NCBI GenBank assembly: GCA_949361645.1
Contig: OX442427.1
Coordinates: forward strand, 6,907,379 to 6,971,378
Direction of reading: 5' to 3'
Length of the DNA: 64,000 bases
DNA from: Spongilla lacustris
Taxonomy: Eukaryota; Porifera; Demospongiae; Spongillida; Spongillidae
Both the position numbers and the translations under genes were made by a program. The notes beneath the pieces were generated by a model. It was not told the DNA's origin and did not search any database. It saw only the letters and a program-made list of their open reading frames with translations. Shown here one piece after another: positions 39,279-49,959 of the stretch. Position 1 is the first letter of the stretch. The number at the start of each line of letters is the position of its first letter.

Positions 39279-39513
39279 TGCAGGTAGTACAGTATCGCTT
39301 TCTTTGGAAAACCACTATAAACCATGGAATCACTCCCAGAAGACGTTTTGATTCAGTTGTTTTCTTTGCTAAATCTAAAAGGTGATGTTGTACCCGCCAA
39401 TATGCCTCCATCCAAATAAAGTACTTCACTGCAGAAATGCTTGCATGTGCGAGCGTGTGTCGCAGATGGAGCGTAGTCTGTTCTGACAACCATTTCTGGA
39501 AGAACGTGTTCTG
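39279..39513 (+). pseudogene. F-box gene 5' end, duplicate copy 2
   Basis: Almost identical over about 230 bp to the first two exons of the gene at 41,613. It has the leader, MESLPEDVLIQLFSLLNLK, the short intron and the CASVCRRWSVVCSDNHFW segment. Homology stops abruptly at GAAGAACGTGTTCT (39,513), where retrotransposon sequence begins. Confidence 0.8.
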
Positions 39514-41350
39514 ATTTTGACATTCTTTCCCTGTTAAGATCCTTTCCAAAAGGAACTGCTGCTGGTCCCTCATGCAGGACTACGAGTTCAACATCTTTTG
39601 GATGGTGCTAGCATCCCCTTAGTTGCTCTGCTCATCTTGTCAATCTTTTGGCATCAGGTAAAGCTTCCTCGTCAGTGTCTAAATTCTTAGCTGGGGGTAG
39701 CTTAATGGCCTTGAACAAACAAAAGGAAGGGTGCCCTCCTGATATCCGTCCAATTGCTGTTGGAGAGACCCTAAGTGTATACTGGTAAGTGTTTGTGTGC
39801 TCTGGTAAAGGAGAAGGCATCTGACTACTTCCAACCCCTTCAGTTTGGAGTGTCCTGCACCCTAGGTTCAGAAAAGGTCATCCATGGTTTAAGGCGATGT
39901 GTGGATGAGCACTGGGATAGTGCTGACTTTGTAGTCCTCAAGATAGACATGAAGAATGCCTTCAATCTTGTGTCTCAGCAGGCTCTACTGGATGAGTGTG
40001 CTACTTTTTCCCCCGAGCTTCTGCCATGGGCTAGTTAGTGCTATGGGTCACACCCATTATTGTGGCATTCTTTAGGTCAGTTATCCTCTGAGGCAGGGGT
40101 GCAACAGGGAGACCCACTGGGTCCTTTATTCTTTGCTTTGGTCCTTCACAAAGTAGTATCAGCCATTGATGCTGATGACAAGTGCCTTGATCTACTTTTC
40201 CAAGCATGGTTCTTGGATGATGGGGTACTGGCTGGTAAGAAGGCATCAGTATTGCGGGCTGTGTCAATTCCATGTAGAGGAATTTGGTCCATCTTTGGGC
40301 ATCTTTTTGATAATGATGTCAGACAGTGTTTTAAAGATTGCTTTGTATTAGACACCTCTGACTCTACATTGGCAGCAGGTTCAGCTCAGTCTACGCTATG
40401 GTGGCCTTGGCTTGCAGTCTCTTTCTCACCATTCTAGTGCAGCATTTATTGCTTCTGTGTGCTCCTCTGGCTTTGGTGACAGAGATAATCAGTATCTTGT
40501 TCAGGCAATTTATCATTTTAACATCCAGGTCCTTCCTTCTGATGCCATTTCTGTAGAATCTGTTCTGTCCTTTCCTATCAAACAGAGAACTTTGTCCCAA
40601 AATCGAGATAATCGTCTGTTCCAGACATTGTTAAGTGTCGTCTTCAGTTGCTAACAAGCCCGTATTTTGTCTGAATCAGCCCCTCACTCTGCTTCCTGGT
40701 TGTCTGTGGTACCATCTGCTGCACTTGGCCTCCACTTGGAACCTAATGAGTTCTTGGTAGCCTTAAAATGGTGGCTTTGGCCATGATTTGTCCAGGGGTT
40801 CATTATGCCCACTATATATGCCCAGACACCGCACTAGACCCTCTAGGCCATCATGCAGTGACCTGCAAGCGGGGTGGAGACACAGTGATGCACGCCATAA
40901 TCGGTTGCAAGATGTAATTGTTGACTTTTGCCACAGTGCTCATCTGGGAGCAGTTAAGGTGGAGGCTGGTAGTCGATTAACACTGGATCTTAGGCAAACT
41001 CGCCCAGCTGATGTTTTGGTAGCAGACTGGGAGAGAGGAAGACCAGCTGCGTGGGATGTCACTATAGCCTCACCACTCACCCCTGCTGTGCTGAATGAGG
41101 CAGGAATGACTGCGGGTGCTGCAGCTGCTGCTAGCGAGCAGCGCAAGCACATTGCCAATGATCCTAAGTGCCAGGAACTAGGTTGGGTGTGTGTTCCTCT
41201 GGCTGTCGAGACGTATGGCAACTGGGGCAGAGAAGCACACACCACTTTTATCCGTCTGGCCACTCGGCTTGCCATCTGTGTTTCTCTGCCGAAAAGTAAG
41301 GTCACTGGCCTGCTGATCTTTTTGGCAGACTTAGTCTGGTGCTAACTCGT
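39514..41350 (+). pseudogene. Degenerate non-LTR retrotransposon (reverse transcriptase and tail)
   Basis: Pieces in shifting plus frames give a LINE-type reverse transcriptase: PPDIRPIAVGETL, LKIDMKNAFNLVSQQALLDE, then GVQQGDPLGPLFFALVLHKV, and FLDDGVLAG in place of the catalytic F/YxDD motif. After it comes GLGLQSLSHHSSAAFIASV, and at 40.9-41.3 kb the tail domain (DVLVADWERGRPAAWDVTI, ELGWVCVPLAVETYGNWG). Several stops and frameshifts make it inactive. No endonuclease or 5' end was found, so it looks 5'-truncated. The clade is not assigned. Confidence 0.8.
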
Positions 41351-41612
41351 AGCATAGCAAAAGCTATCTTGTCAACTGAGAAATCTGCCCCAATCATTTG
41401 AGTAGACTATGTCTGAAACATTAGTTAGGCTTATAGGTACCTTGTAGTAGTCTGTTTTACTGTTTAATAAGTAGCTATTACTTAGTATGGTGGATATAAT
41501 TGTGTTTCCTAGGTATATAGTAATTATTTTTATAACTCATGATTATTTTTGCAGGCGATACGCATGCGTTTTAGAATACAGTATCGCTTTCTTTGGAAAA
41601 CCACTATAAACC

Positions 41613-43923
41613 ATGGAATCACTCCCAGAAGACGTTTTGATTCAGTTGTTTTCTTTGCTAAATCTAAAAGGTGACGTTGTACCCGCCAATATGCCTCCAT
41701 CCAAATAAAGTAATTCACTGCAGAAATGCTTGCATGTGCGAGCGTGTGTCGCAGATGGAGCGTAGTCTGTTCTGACAACCATTTCTGGAAGAACGTGTTC
41801 TATTGCCGCACTAGCACAGCTGCAGACAGAAACGCCAGTACCGTGAGGTCGGTTTGGTCGGAAGCTGCACATGCACGTGCCACCTTGTTTACTGATATCC
41901 TGGTGTAGAAAACGCTGTGCAGCTTTGGCCGCCATTTCGTCTTGGAAATTCGCTTTCAGATGCTTCACCGATATCTCCAGGCAAGTAAGTAAGCCTATTG
42001 CATACCGTTAGCCTGCCTGTATGGCTGCATGCATGCATGATGCAGATTTAAGTGCTTCGTTTCAACACTGACATGCATGCATCACAACGATGCATGTATA
42101 CAGAAAGCCCCTTCGTTTTGGGACGATGTGGATTACTGGATTCAACCACGGAAGGTAAGCATGCATATTATAACAATCGTATTCAAATGTAAACGCCGCC
42201 ATGTACATTAGAAGTTCAGTACGGTGAACGAACTGTTCGCGAGAATGCTAGAGCTAAAGTTGGCTGAAGGTGGCAGGTTCTCGTTTCCGCATGACCTGGA
42301 GCCGCGCAGAAACGCAACGCTCCTCAGCAGCTACTTCACCATGTGTACGCGCGTGAGCCGTGCATGCGACTGATAGAATTTGAGCATATTCTCTTCCTAC
42401 ATGTGGGCAGCCATGTTTCTTTTAAAGCTCAAGGACATTGCAGCTGTTCCTGTAGCCGCGTCGTGGCTGCGCTCCAGGCCGCGAATCACCACTCGTCTCA
42501 TCGAGCGTCTCTGCGACGAATCCAGTGAAGCGGCTCCAATAAGCGTCGACGACACTTGCACGCACTGGTGGCCTGTCGTTTCAAGCGAGGCCTATGAAGA
42601 GTGCTTTGTTACGCCAGTGCAGAGGGCTGTAATCAAGGTAGGTCTAACCAGCGACGAGAATCGTTATTATACATATACTGGTTACCAAGGCGCTGGAGTC
42701 GAGTCTGTGTGCTTCTACTTCAGACGAACTACGAATGCGGAGCAACGCTTTGGATGGCACGAGCGTCGCAGAATGGGTTCAAAATTTGACCGTCGCGCAA
42801 TTCTGGACGCCCGCAGCGAAGGAGGATGTCGCAATCTTGATTGATCGGGTGCGAACGAAGATAGAGAGCTCTCCCCCTTCTCTCGTAAGGGATGCATTGC
42901 AGCATTGGTCTAAATTTATCGATCGACCACATGTGAATTGTGATTAAAGCCCCAGAGACATTCAGATTTGATGAGTTGGAATATACCCCTGCAGAGTGCC
43001 AAGAACCACGCCTACAGGTATTATTCTCTCGCTTTTATAATAAATTAGCCGATTGATCAAACCCGCGTGCATACTTTGCTACGCTGAAAAGACTGTCGCA
43101 GCGAACCTTCCAGCTGTTTGGTCGCGTCCCTCATTCCGAGTTGGTCATCTATTTGAGCGTTCCTGATGCGCAGGTCCGTTCACTACCGCTTGCCCAACAA
43201 ATATCTCGCTACTGCGAGTCCCTAAAGAACGCATTCACTTCCGGTTGCTTGTCACATCAATATTCCGAGAGCTACAAAGTGAGACTGAATTTTATTTATG
43301 CATGTGTGCATCGAGTTACCGCATGTTTTGCTATGATCGCCTGTACTGACAAAGGTCACTTTGATTAAACACACTATCAAAGTATGTATCGAACTGAAGA
43401 ATTTGAAGGATTACCTGTCCTTGAAGACTTTAATTTCGGCTATTCGGGAAAGTATTGATCAACCATACAGAACCAAGGTTTCCTGGAAGGTAAATAAACA
43501 TGCAAAGGACACTGTCACTGAGTTGAATTGTTATTAAATACATCGTATATATTCATGCATTTTGCAGCACACCAGTACATGCAGAGAATATAGCGACAAG
43601 TTGAAAGAGCTAGAAGACCTTATGTCCGCTTCAGACGTATACAGGTCGTACTTCAGGTAAGGTTGCGTGGTTTGCCAATTTATTTTTAACTGTGAAATTC
43701 TCCCCGGGGGTACGTATATAGGTACATAGGTGGACTTAAAGTGCCTTACGTACCGTATCTACCTGCTCATCGCCAGCTGTGTCGGGTGTTGATGAAAAAG
43801 AGAGCCGCGTCGCCTTCTTTCAATTCATCTAGCAGCATAGCTGAAAAGCTGTTTGTCCACATACATCATTCCCAGTTGTGGCCATTAGTGAGCGTTGAAC
43901 ACATCCAAGACTACTCACTCTAG
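41613..43923 (+). CDS. F-box protein with C-terminal RasGEF (CDC25-like) region, 11 exons
   Basis: F-box proteins dock substrates on SCF (Skp1-Cullin-F-box) ubiquitin ligases; RasGEF domains load GTP on Ras-family GTPases. Exons 41613-41670, 41724-41902, 42104-42154, 42212-42344, 42411-42637, 42690-42932, 42995-43017, 43092-43278, 43400-43489, 43568-43656 and 43722-43923 keep one frame for 493 residues. F-box at about 3-50: LPEDVLIQLFSLLNLK, then MLACASVCRRWSVVCSDNHF. The middle (about 97-300) is unassigned. RasGEF-like from about 305: RTFQLFGRVPHSELVIYLS, NLKDYLSLKTLISAI, YSDKLKELEDLMSAS, YRSYFRYIGGLKVPYVPYLP, corresponding to the start, central helix, helical hairpin and PxxPxLG-like strand of the family. 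Introns are mostly 50-120 bp. The exon 2 donor (GTGTAG) is weak; a better GC-AG donor at 41,981 would include an in-frame TAG. So either the weak donor is used or the allele is damaged. Domain calls are by eye. Confidence 0.65.
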
Positions 43924-44107
43924 ACCTTGTGTTTTGGTCCTTCTTTTTAAGATAATTTTTAATAATCCATACCACTTTACCGGTACCGGCCAATCATCTA
44001 AGCTACATGCATGTATACCCTTCACCTGGTAATAATCTATACCCCCTGTACATTTTATAATCGATATACTACACCCCTTGGCCTTTTAATAATCTAACCC
44101 TACTCTG

Positions 44108-44265
44108 AAGTGTTGGATCATTCGGGGCATGGGGCCAACTTGCCTCTGACACCTTCAAGAAACTTGCTTCCCGCCTTTCAGTTCAGGTTAACTCCTCCAC
44201 TTCCACCACTCTGGACAGCATTTATTCGAGACTAAACCTTTCCCTCACTACACCAAATTTATATG
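44108..44265 (+). pseudogene. Retrotransposon tail fragment
   Basis: The plus frame reads GSFGAWGQLASDTFKKLASR and then LDSIYSRLNLSL, matching the 'YG.WG' and 'LY.RL...L' landmarks of the tail domain at 40.9-41.3 kb and 51.9 kb. A divergent subfamily. Confidence 0.5.
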
Positions 44266-45009
44266 TTTCAGTTAGATTGGAAACGTACGGAAATACGGTG
44301 TTGATTGTCTTGGGAAATTTCCTTTGTATTTCCTTATCACGGAAAGATACCAAAACATGCAGTAAATTCAGTTGACTGGTTACTTCAATTCACTACTGCA
44401 ATTCACTGTCACACATGACTATTACATGTGAAGCGTTTCGTGTTCGCGCCAACCAAATCTATCATTACAAATTTACAACTGACCTTGTTTCTTATATATA
44501 TTCGATTTGTATGCGAAAAGACAGTCATAAATACATGTAATGGAGTCGCGCAACGTTACTCCTCAAATTGCTACAATGCATGTAGCCAGAAAGCTGGATT
44601 ACATGTTACACTTAATTTACAATTCATAGACATCGCTATCACGTGCACGTGAGTAATAGTACCGCCTAAGGATGCGAACTGGATTTGAACTACTGATCAG
44701 TAGTTGCTGAGTCTGTGACCTTCGCGACCAAACACGAAGGTCGGGCCACGCGGCCCACGCCCAACATGATTTAAACAGCAGGAGGACACGCCACAAGGAT
44801 TAGCCGATACAACTAGAGGTATGATAATAAATGGTAGAGCTACTAGAGGTTACGCTACTAATACTGTGTGGTCCTGTGGATCGATTGGTTTGGGTAGAGG
44901 TTGCACAAACTGAAAAGTTAAGTTACATTCATTCTATGTACTTATGTGTTATTATATGTACATGTGTAACTGCTAGTGCATCACGCGATGCATGTATACA
45001 TACATGTAC

Positions 45010-45133
45010 ATGTACATATGGGGTAGCTGCTGCTGTGTGGGTGTTTGGGGTGAGGTTAGGTGTGTGTGGGGAAGAGAGGTTACTGTGTGGGAAAGAGTTT
45101 TCTCTGAGGGTGTGTGGGGATGAGATTACTGTG
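45010..45133. repeat. Diverged outlier units of the 24-bp minisatellite
   Basis: GTGTGTGGGGAAGAGAGGTT, TTACTGTGTGGGAAAGAG and similar segments, the same motif as the main array at 45,460-46,115. They are separated from it by about 330 bp that starts with a MITE-like end. Confidence 0.6.
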
Positions 45134-45320
45134 CAGGGGCGTATCCAGGATTTCAGAGGGGGAGGGGTTCCAACTTTGTACATTAATCGATATATGAGCT
45201 GGGAGGCGAGGGGGGGGGGGTTTCAGTCTATACGAAAACTAGGGGGGGGGGGGGGGGAGGGGTTGCAAGGGTGGCGGCATTTCATATGCCATGGGAGGGG
45301 CGGCAGTGGCCGCCCCTGCC
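45134..45320. mobile_element. MITE end, CAGGGGCGTATCCAGG type (one end only)
   Basis: CAGGGGCGTATCCAGGATTTC resembles the terminus at 29,926, followed by the usual G-rich interior. No matching right terminus was found before the array resumes, so the element is truncated or its end is degenerate. Confidence 0.4.
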
Positions 45321-45459
45321 CCCAAAGCCGGGGCTGACCAGCAAGGGGGTGAGGGTTGTGTCTCACCAAATACGTGCACTTAGATATTAAAATTAATTTT
45401 GGAAGGGGGGGAAGTTTCCGGGCAACGCTGAAACTTCTATGAATACATGCCTGCTGTGT

Positions 45460-46115
45460 TGTGTGGGGGGATGAGGATACTGTGTGTGGGGATGAGGATA
45501 CTGTGTGTGGGGGGGAAAGAGTTTACTGTGTGTGGGGGGAAAGAGGTTACTGTATGTGGGGGGGGGAAAGGTTACTGTGTGTGGGGGGGCAAAGAGTTTA
45601 CTGTGTGTGGGGGGAAAGAGTTTACTGTGTGTGGGGGGAAAGAGGTTACTGTGTGTGGGGGGAAAGAGGTTACTGTGTGTGGGGGGGAAAGAGGTTACTG
45701 TGTGTGGGGGGAAAGAGGTTACTGTGTGTAGGGGGAAAGAGGTTACTGTGTGTGGGGGGGAAAGAGGTTACTGTGTGTGGGGGGGAAAGAGGTAACTGTG
45801 TGTGGGGGGAAAGAGGTTACTGTGTGTGGGGGGAAAGAGGTTACTGTGTGTGGGGGGAAAGAGGTTACTGTGTGTGGGGGGAAAGAGGTTACTGTGTGTG
45901 GGGGGAAAGAGGTTACTGTGTGTGGGGGGAAAGAGGTTACTGTGTGTGGGGGGAAAGAGGTTACTGTGTGTGGGGGGAAAATTTACTGTGTGTGGGGAAA
46001 GAGGTTACTGTTTGTGGGGGGGAATGAGGTTACTGTGTGTGGGGGGAAAGAGGTTACTGTGTGTGGGGGGGAAAGAGTTTACTGTGTGGGGTAAGAGGTT
46101 ACTGTGGGTGGGGTG
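45460..46115. repeat. 24-bp G-rich minisatellite (about 27 copies)
   Basis: Units of GGTTACTGTGTGTGGGGGGA plus AAGA with variable G-run length, which shifts frame and gives several overlapping Cys/Gly/Val frames that are not genes. Confidence 0.96.
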
Positions 46116-46349
46116 AGTACGGTGTGGGTATGTCCTATGATCTGCGGCAACCCTATAGAAAGGAACCACATATGGATGGCCATGCACCCCCAATAGGGTG
46201 GCCTCATTAGATGATGACTGCACATCGAAGATGGCATAATACACACATGTGTACTTCAGATCAGGCGGTGGGGTTCTGTATGTGAGTGTGTTCTTACTGA
46301 TAAATACATGTACATTAACATTTAAAACTCCATTCTACATGTAGTTGCC

Positions 46350-46793
46350 ATGAAGATGCCACCTCTCCAAAAATTTTGGATGGGATATCCTCTCCATGGC
46401 TGGCTGGGCATATTCAAAGGTAGCACATGTGAGTTCTGGCTACGACAAGGGGGCATGGGCATGGTGGAGTGGAAAAGGTTATGGGTGGGCACAACTAACC
46501 CAGACAGGGTGTATGAAGAATGCTGTTAGCTGCAATTCCTTGTCAGGGCTTGATCTGCGGCATAGCCCCTTTTCAGGTCAGAACTTTTGGTATCTATTGT
46601 GATCCTCTTTGTGGAACGTGTGAGGGGGGAGGTAGGGATATATGGATTGAACTCAGAAACTGACTCACACATGTATGGACACTAATTTATTTGGAGGTGT
46701 TTTTATGTTATTTCAGTCGTAGGGCGTATCAGAATGTTTTATGCAGACTGTGGGGATACTGAGCAGCTTGAAGAATGGCTCTTGAAGAGATGA
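46350..46793 (+). CDS. Possible small two-exon gene, unknown
   Basis: Exon 46350-46419 (MKMPPLQKFWMGYPLHGWLG) ends in an AAG|GTAGCA donor. Exon 46717-46793 follows a TTATTTCAG acceptor, keeps frame, reads GRIRMFYADCGDTEQLEEWL and stops. Together 48 codons. Another exon-like piece follows at 47,398-47,469 after TTTTGACAG (MQERDNLFNAISQAEKAF). The composition looks coding but no family is recognised, and the true start may lie further upstream. Confidence 0.25.
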
Positions 46794-46799
46794 AGGGAC

Positions 46800-46904
46800 C
46801 TCTAGTGGCAGACTTGACAACGAATTAGAATTATATGTACACTATTTATTGCCCATTGGTGTATTTCTGTTCCAAACTGAGATTTGATAAATCCTATGTC
46901 AATT

Positions 46905-46941
<37 letters not shown>

Positions 46942-48410
46942 ATCATATTCATGCTTTTGGTAACCTTGAGGTCAGACCTTACTGACAATGCAAGCAGCTG
47001 TCTAGTTATATAAACAAGCCATAAATGGAAAATATCTGAATGCATATAAGCACATTCATCAGGAATGGTTTCTATTCTGTCTGATCTGGAATGAGACTTT
47101 AACTCAAAACCTTTGACTTTTTTATGACACAGTTGCAAAATGGAAGCTCGGAGAATAAAATGCATAGAAGCAAATGTGTATCTTCTTACCACTTTATAAT
47201 ATTATGAACAAAAACTGTGTGTGCCCCTACACCCCCCTCCCCCACCCCTCTTTCTACTCTGACCCTCAATCTTTATAGCTGACCATGTATGTGTGTATAC
47301 ACAGAACTAGTGTTTGTCATGAAAGTAAAACATAGTATACATTTAACACTATATACTGGTATACAATGTCTTGTTTATGTATGTATTTTGACAGAGACAG
47401 TTGAAATGCAAGAGAGAGATAATCTATTCAATGCCATAAGCCAGGCTGAAAAGGCTTTTACATTGTAAACTGAGTTGATTATACCGGGTGTGTACCACTT
47501 GTTGCATTTGAAAGCATCCCGACAATCAATTTATATTTTTCTATGCCAGTGTTCTAAAAGAGAATTATGATATCATACATTTATTATTATTTTCAAAGTC
47601 GAAAGTATATGTGAGTCAAAGTAATATGTATGATCCCATGCATATGATACATGTATAACAATTATTAATCGATTTATGTAGATTTAGTCTATGTTGCACT
47701 TGCAGTACTAGCTACAAGACATTATCCGGTATTTTAGAACATTAATAATTATAAAGTCCTATTCATCTACTAAAATGATACTATTAGCCACAATACAAAT
47801 ACAGTCTGATGTATAAATCTTGAACAGATACAGCATAATAATATTATTAGCAATATTACAAATACAGTCAAGTTACAGCAGGACTGATATATAAATCTTG
47901 AAAAGATCCATCACATACATGTAAACGTACACAAAATGCTAACTATACATATATACCCTGCATCAGAACTTGTATGTTATACATGTACAGTAAGCGCAAT
48001 GTACACAGAAATATATTTATAGACATCACCCACCATTGCAATGAAATAACAAATATATTGCACAGACTAGTATAGCTGAGCTAGTACGTCCAAAAGCTGC
48101 ACGTAAATCAGTACCCAAGATATATATAGCAAGTAACGTTACATGCTGTTGGAACACATTCATATATGTGTACATCAGTACATGTAAGGGTGCATGAAGT
48201 ATAAAAACCGAACATAGCATTTAACAACCGTATAAGAACTTAGTATAATCAATGCATATGTTAGCCTGGGTAAAATTCCTTGAGTAAAAGTCAATCACTT
48301 TCCCTTGCATATTAGCTGCATTGCACTGCTGTAATCATTTAAAATAATGGTGGGCGTGGCACAATACCAAAGGTACGTACGTGAGAGTGGATATCACATA
48401 GCCCCAGCTG
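46800..48410. other. AT-rich intergenic stretch
   Basis: Apart from the 47,398-47,469 exon-like piece and a short CA run at 46,908-46,938, nothing was recognised. All frames are short. Confidence 0.5.
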
Positions 48411-48415
48411 CCGCT

Positions 48416-48416
48416 C

Positions 48417-48450
<34 letters not shown>
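48416..48450. repeat. Poly-C tract
   Basis: About 35 C in a row, among the longest homopolymers in the window. Confidence 0.9.
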
Positions 48451-48594
48451 ACATGTCTGAGTATATGTGGCAGTGAGTTCAGATAACATAGTGTCAATCA
48501 TGTTCGTCTTGTTAGTATTACATGTACATGTAACGAGGAACGTAGCATAGGTGACGTCATTGATTGTTGCGGGAATTTTTTAAATCGTATTGTG

Positions 48595-48960
48595 GGTCGC
48601 GTCACGTGGCCCTGGGCGGTTTGGAATTGGGCGCGCAATTTGGCAAGAAGGTAAGTGAAAGTGTATCTTCACATCCTCTACGTAGGCAAGGCCGCAAGGG
48701 GGTTGCCATCTTGAAATTTTCTACATAATTGGCAAGGCCAAAAGGGCCGGCTAGCCTACCGATTGGGGAACGCAACACAAGGTAAGTGATCAATATCGTA
48801 TAGGCATGTGATGACCATGCGTGTTTCTCCACGTTTTGCCTCAAAACTAACGTTAAGAAACCAAAGAAAATATACGGAGCGCGAATGAATGCTACGGTGG
48901 AATACTCAGCAGCGATGCGTGTCGTGGCATAGCTATGGTCGTGGTAAGTGGTTACTGGTA
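48595..48960 (+). promoter_or_regulatory. CpG-rich block with three GTAAGTG donor-like sites
   Basis: CpG density rises here (GGGTCGCGTCACGTGGCC, GGGCGCGCAA), including a CACGTG E-box at 48,603-48,608. Three strong 5' splice-like sites follow: AAG|GTAAGT at 48,651, AAG|GTAAGT at 48,781 and TG|GTAAGT at about 48,943. This could be a plus-strand promoter with alternative first exons, but no downstream coding partner was found. Confidence 0.3.
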
Positions 48961-49959
48961 CATGGGTGTCTGTGCGCGTGTGCTTATATCACGTGTAAGG
49001 CAGGTTAAAGACAAATCTTTTTGTGTCAGATCTGAAGAAGAAAGGTACGTGCATGTGTTTTACATGACCGCTAGCGTTTTACCAAAATGACCGCTACGTT
49101 TGTTCTGATCTGGAAGACTCGCCATTGCAGAAACTGCATCCTGAGGTAAAAAAAATCGTATCATCTTAATTTTAATGTCATTTTGTTTCCCTCAGAATAT
49201 TGAACTGAAGCATTTTGCTCTTCTAGCGGACTGCTTCCTATATTGAACGTTGTAGTTACATGTATGAAGTGCTATTGCTGATTTTTTTATCACAATTATA
49301 CAAAACGATCAATAAATTTTTTTAATAGTATGCAGGCTTTGGGCGCGTAGGTTTAACCCTTCCTTACGGTTTATGAAAACACTATAATTATTTCCATACG
49401 TATATATCATATTTCCTTCGCAGAAAACGTACGTAATTCCGGCTGTTCAGTGAAAGGAAATATCGTAAATCCGATAATTTCTAATTCCAGGAAATGTATC
49501 TAATTAAGGTATTTACTTGTGGTTTACTTGAACGTATACATAACTGAAATGTGGTCATTTCGTCCCGTGCCTTGTGCGCTCGAATGCCAGAGCATTTCTT
49601 GCAAGGGCAGGTCCCCGTGCTAAAGTCTCAGACCTCTACTTAGATGGTTGACTCATACATAGTTACATAGTTTACTAGTTCAATATTGAAATTTGTGTTT
49701 AACATGTACTATCTAAATAATAATAATAAATAGTCGTTATTATGATTTTAATGATACTACATGTATTGTGAATATAACTGAGAAAAGATGTGGACAGCTT
49801 GACAATAGATGTAGACCAGTGTGGATCCACTATTTGTGAACACGCTTACAATTTCAGCAATAAGAAATGCTTATTTGTGCATGTGCAGTGCGCATCAATA
49901 ATTTGAAGGAAAAGCACAAAACAAGGGTATTACCTATTTAGTTTATAGAATTTCAGTTG

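Noticed and set aside
44680..44720. Possible tRNA gene on the minus strand
   Set aside because: A TTCAAATCC B-box-like core is present, but the flanking bases do not form a T stem and no A box sits at the right distance.
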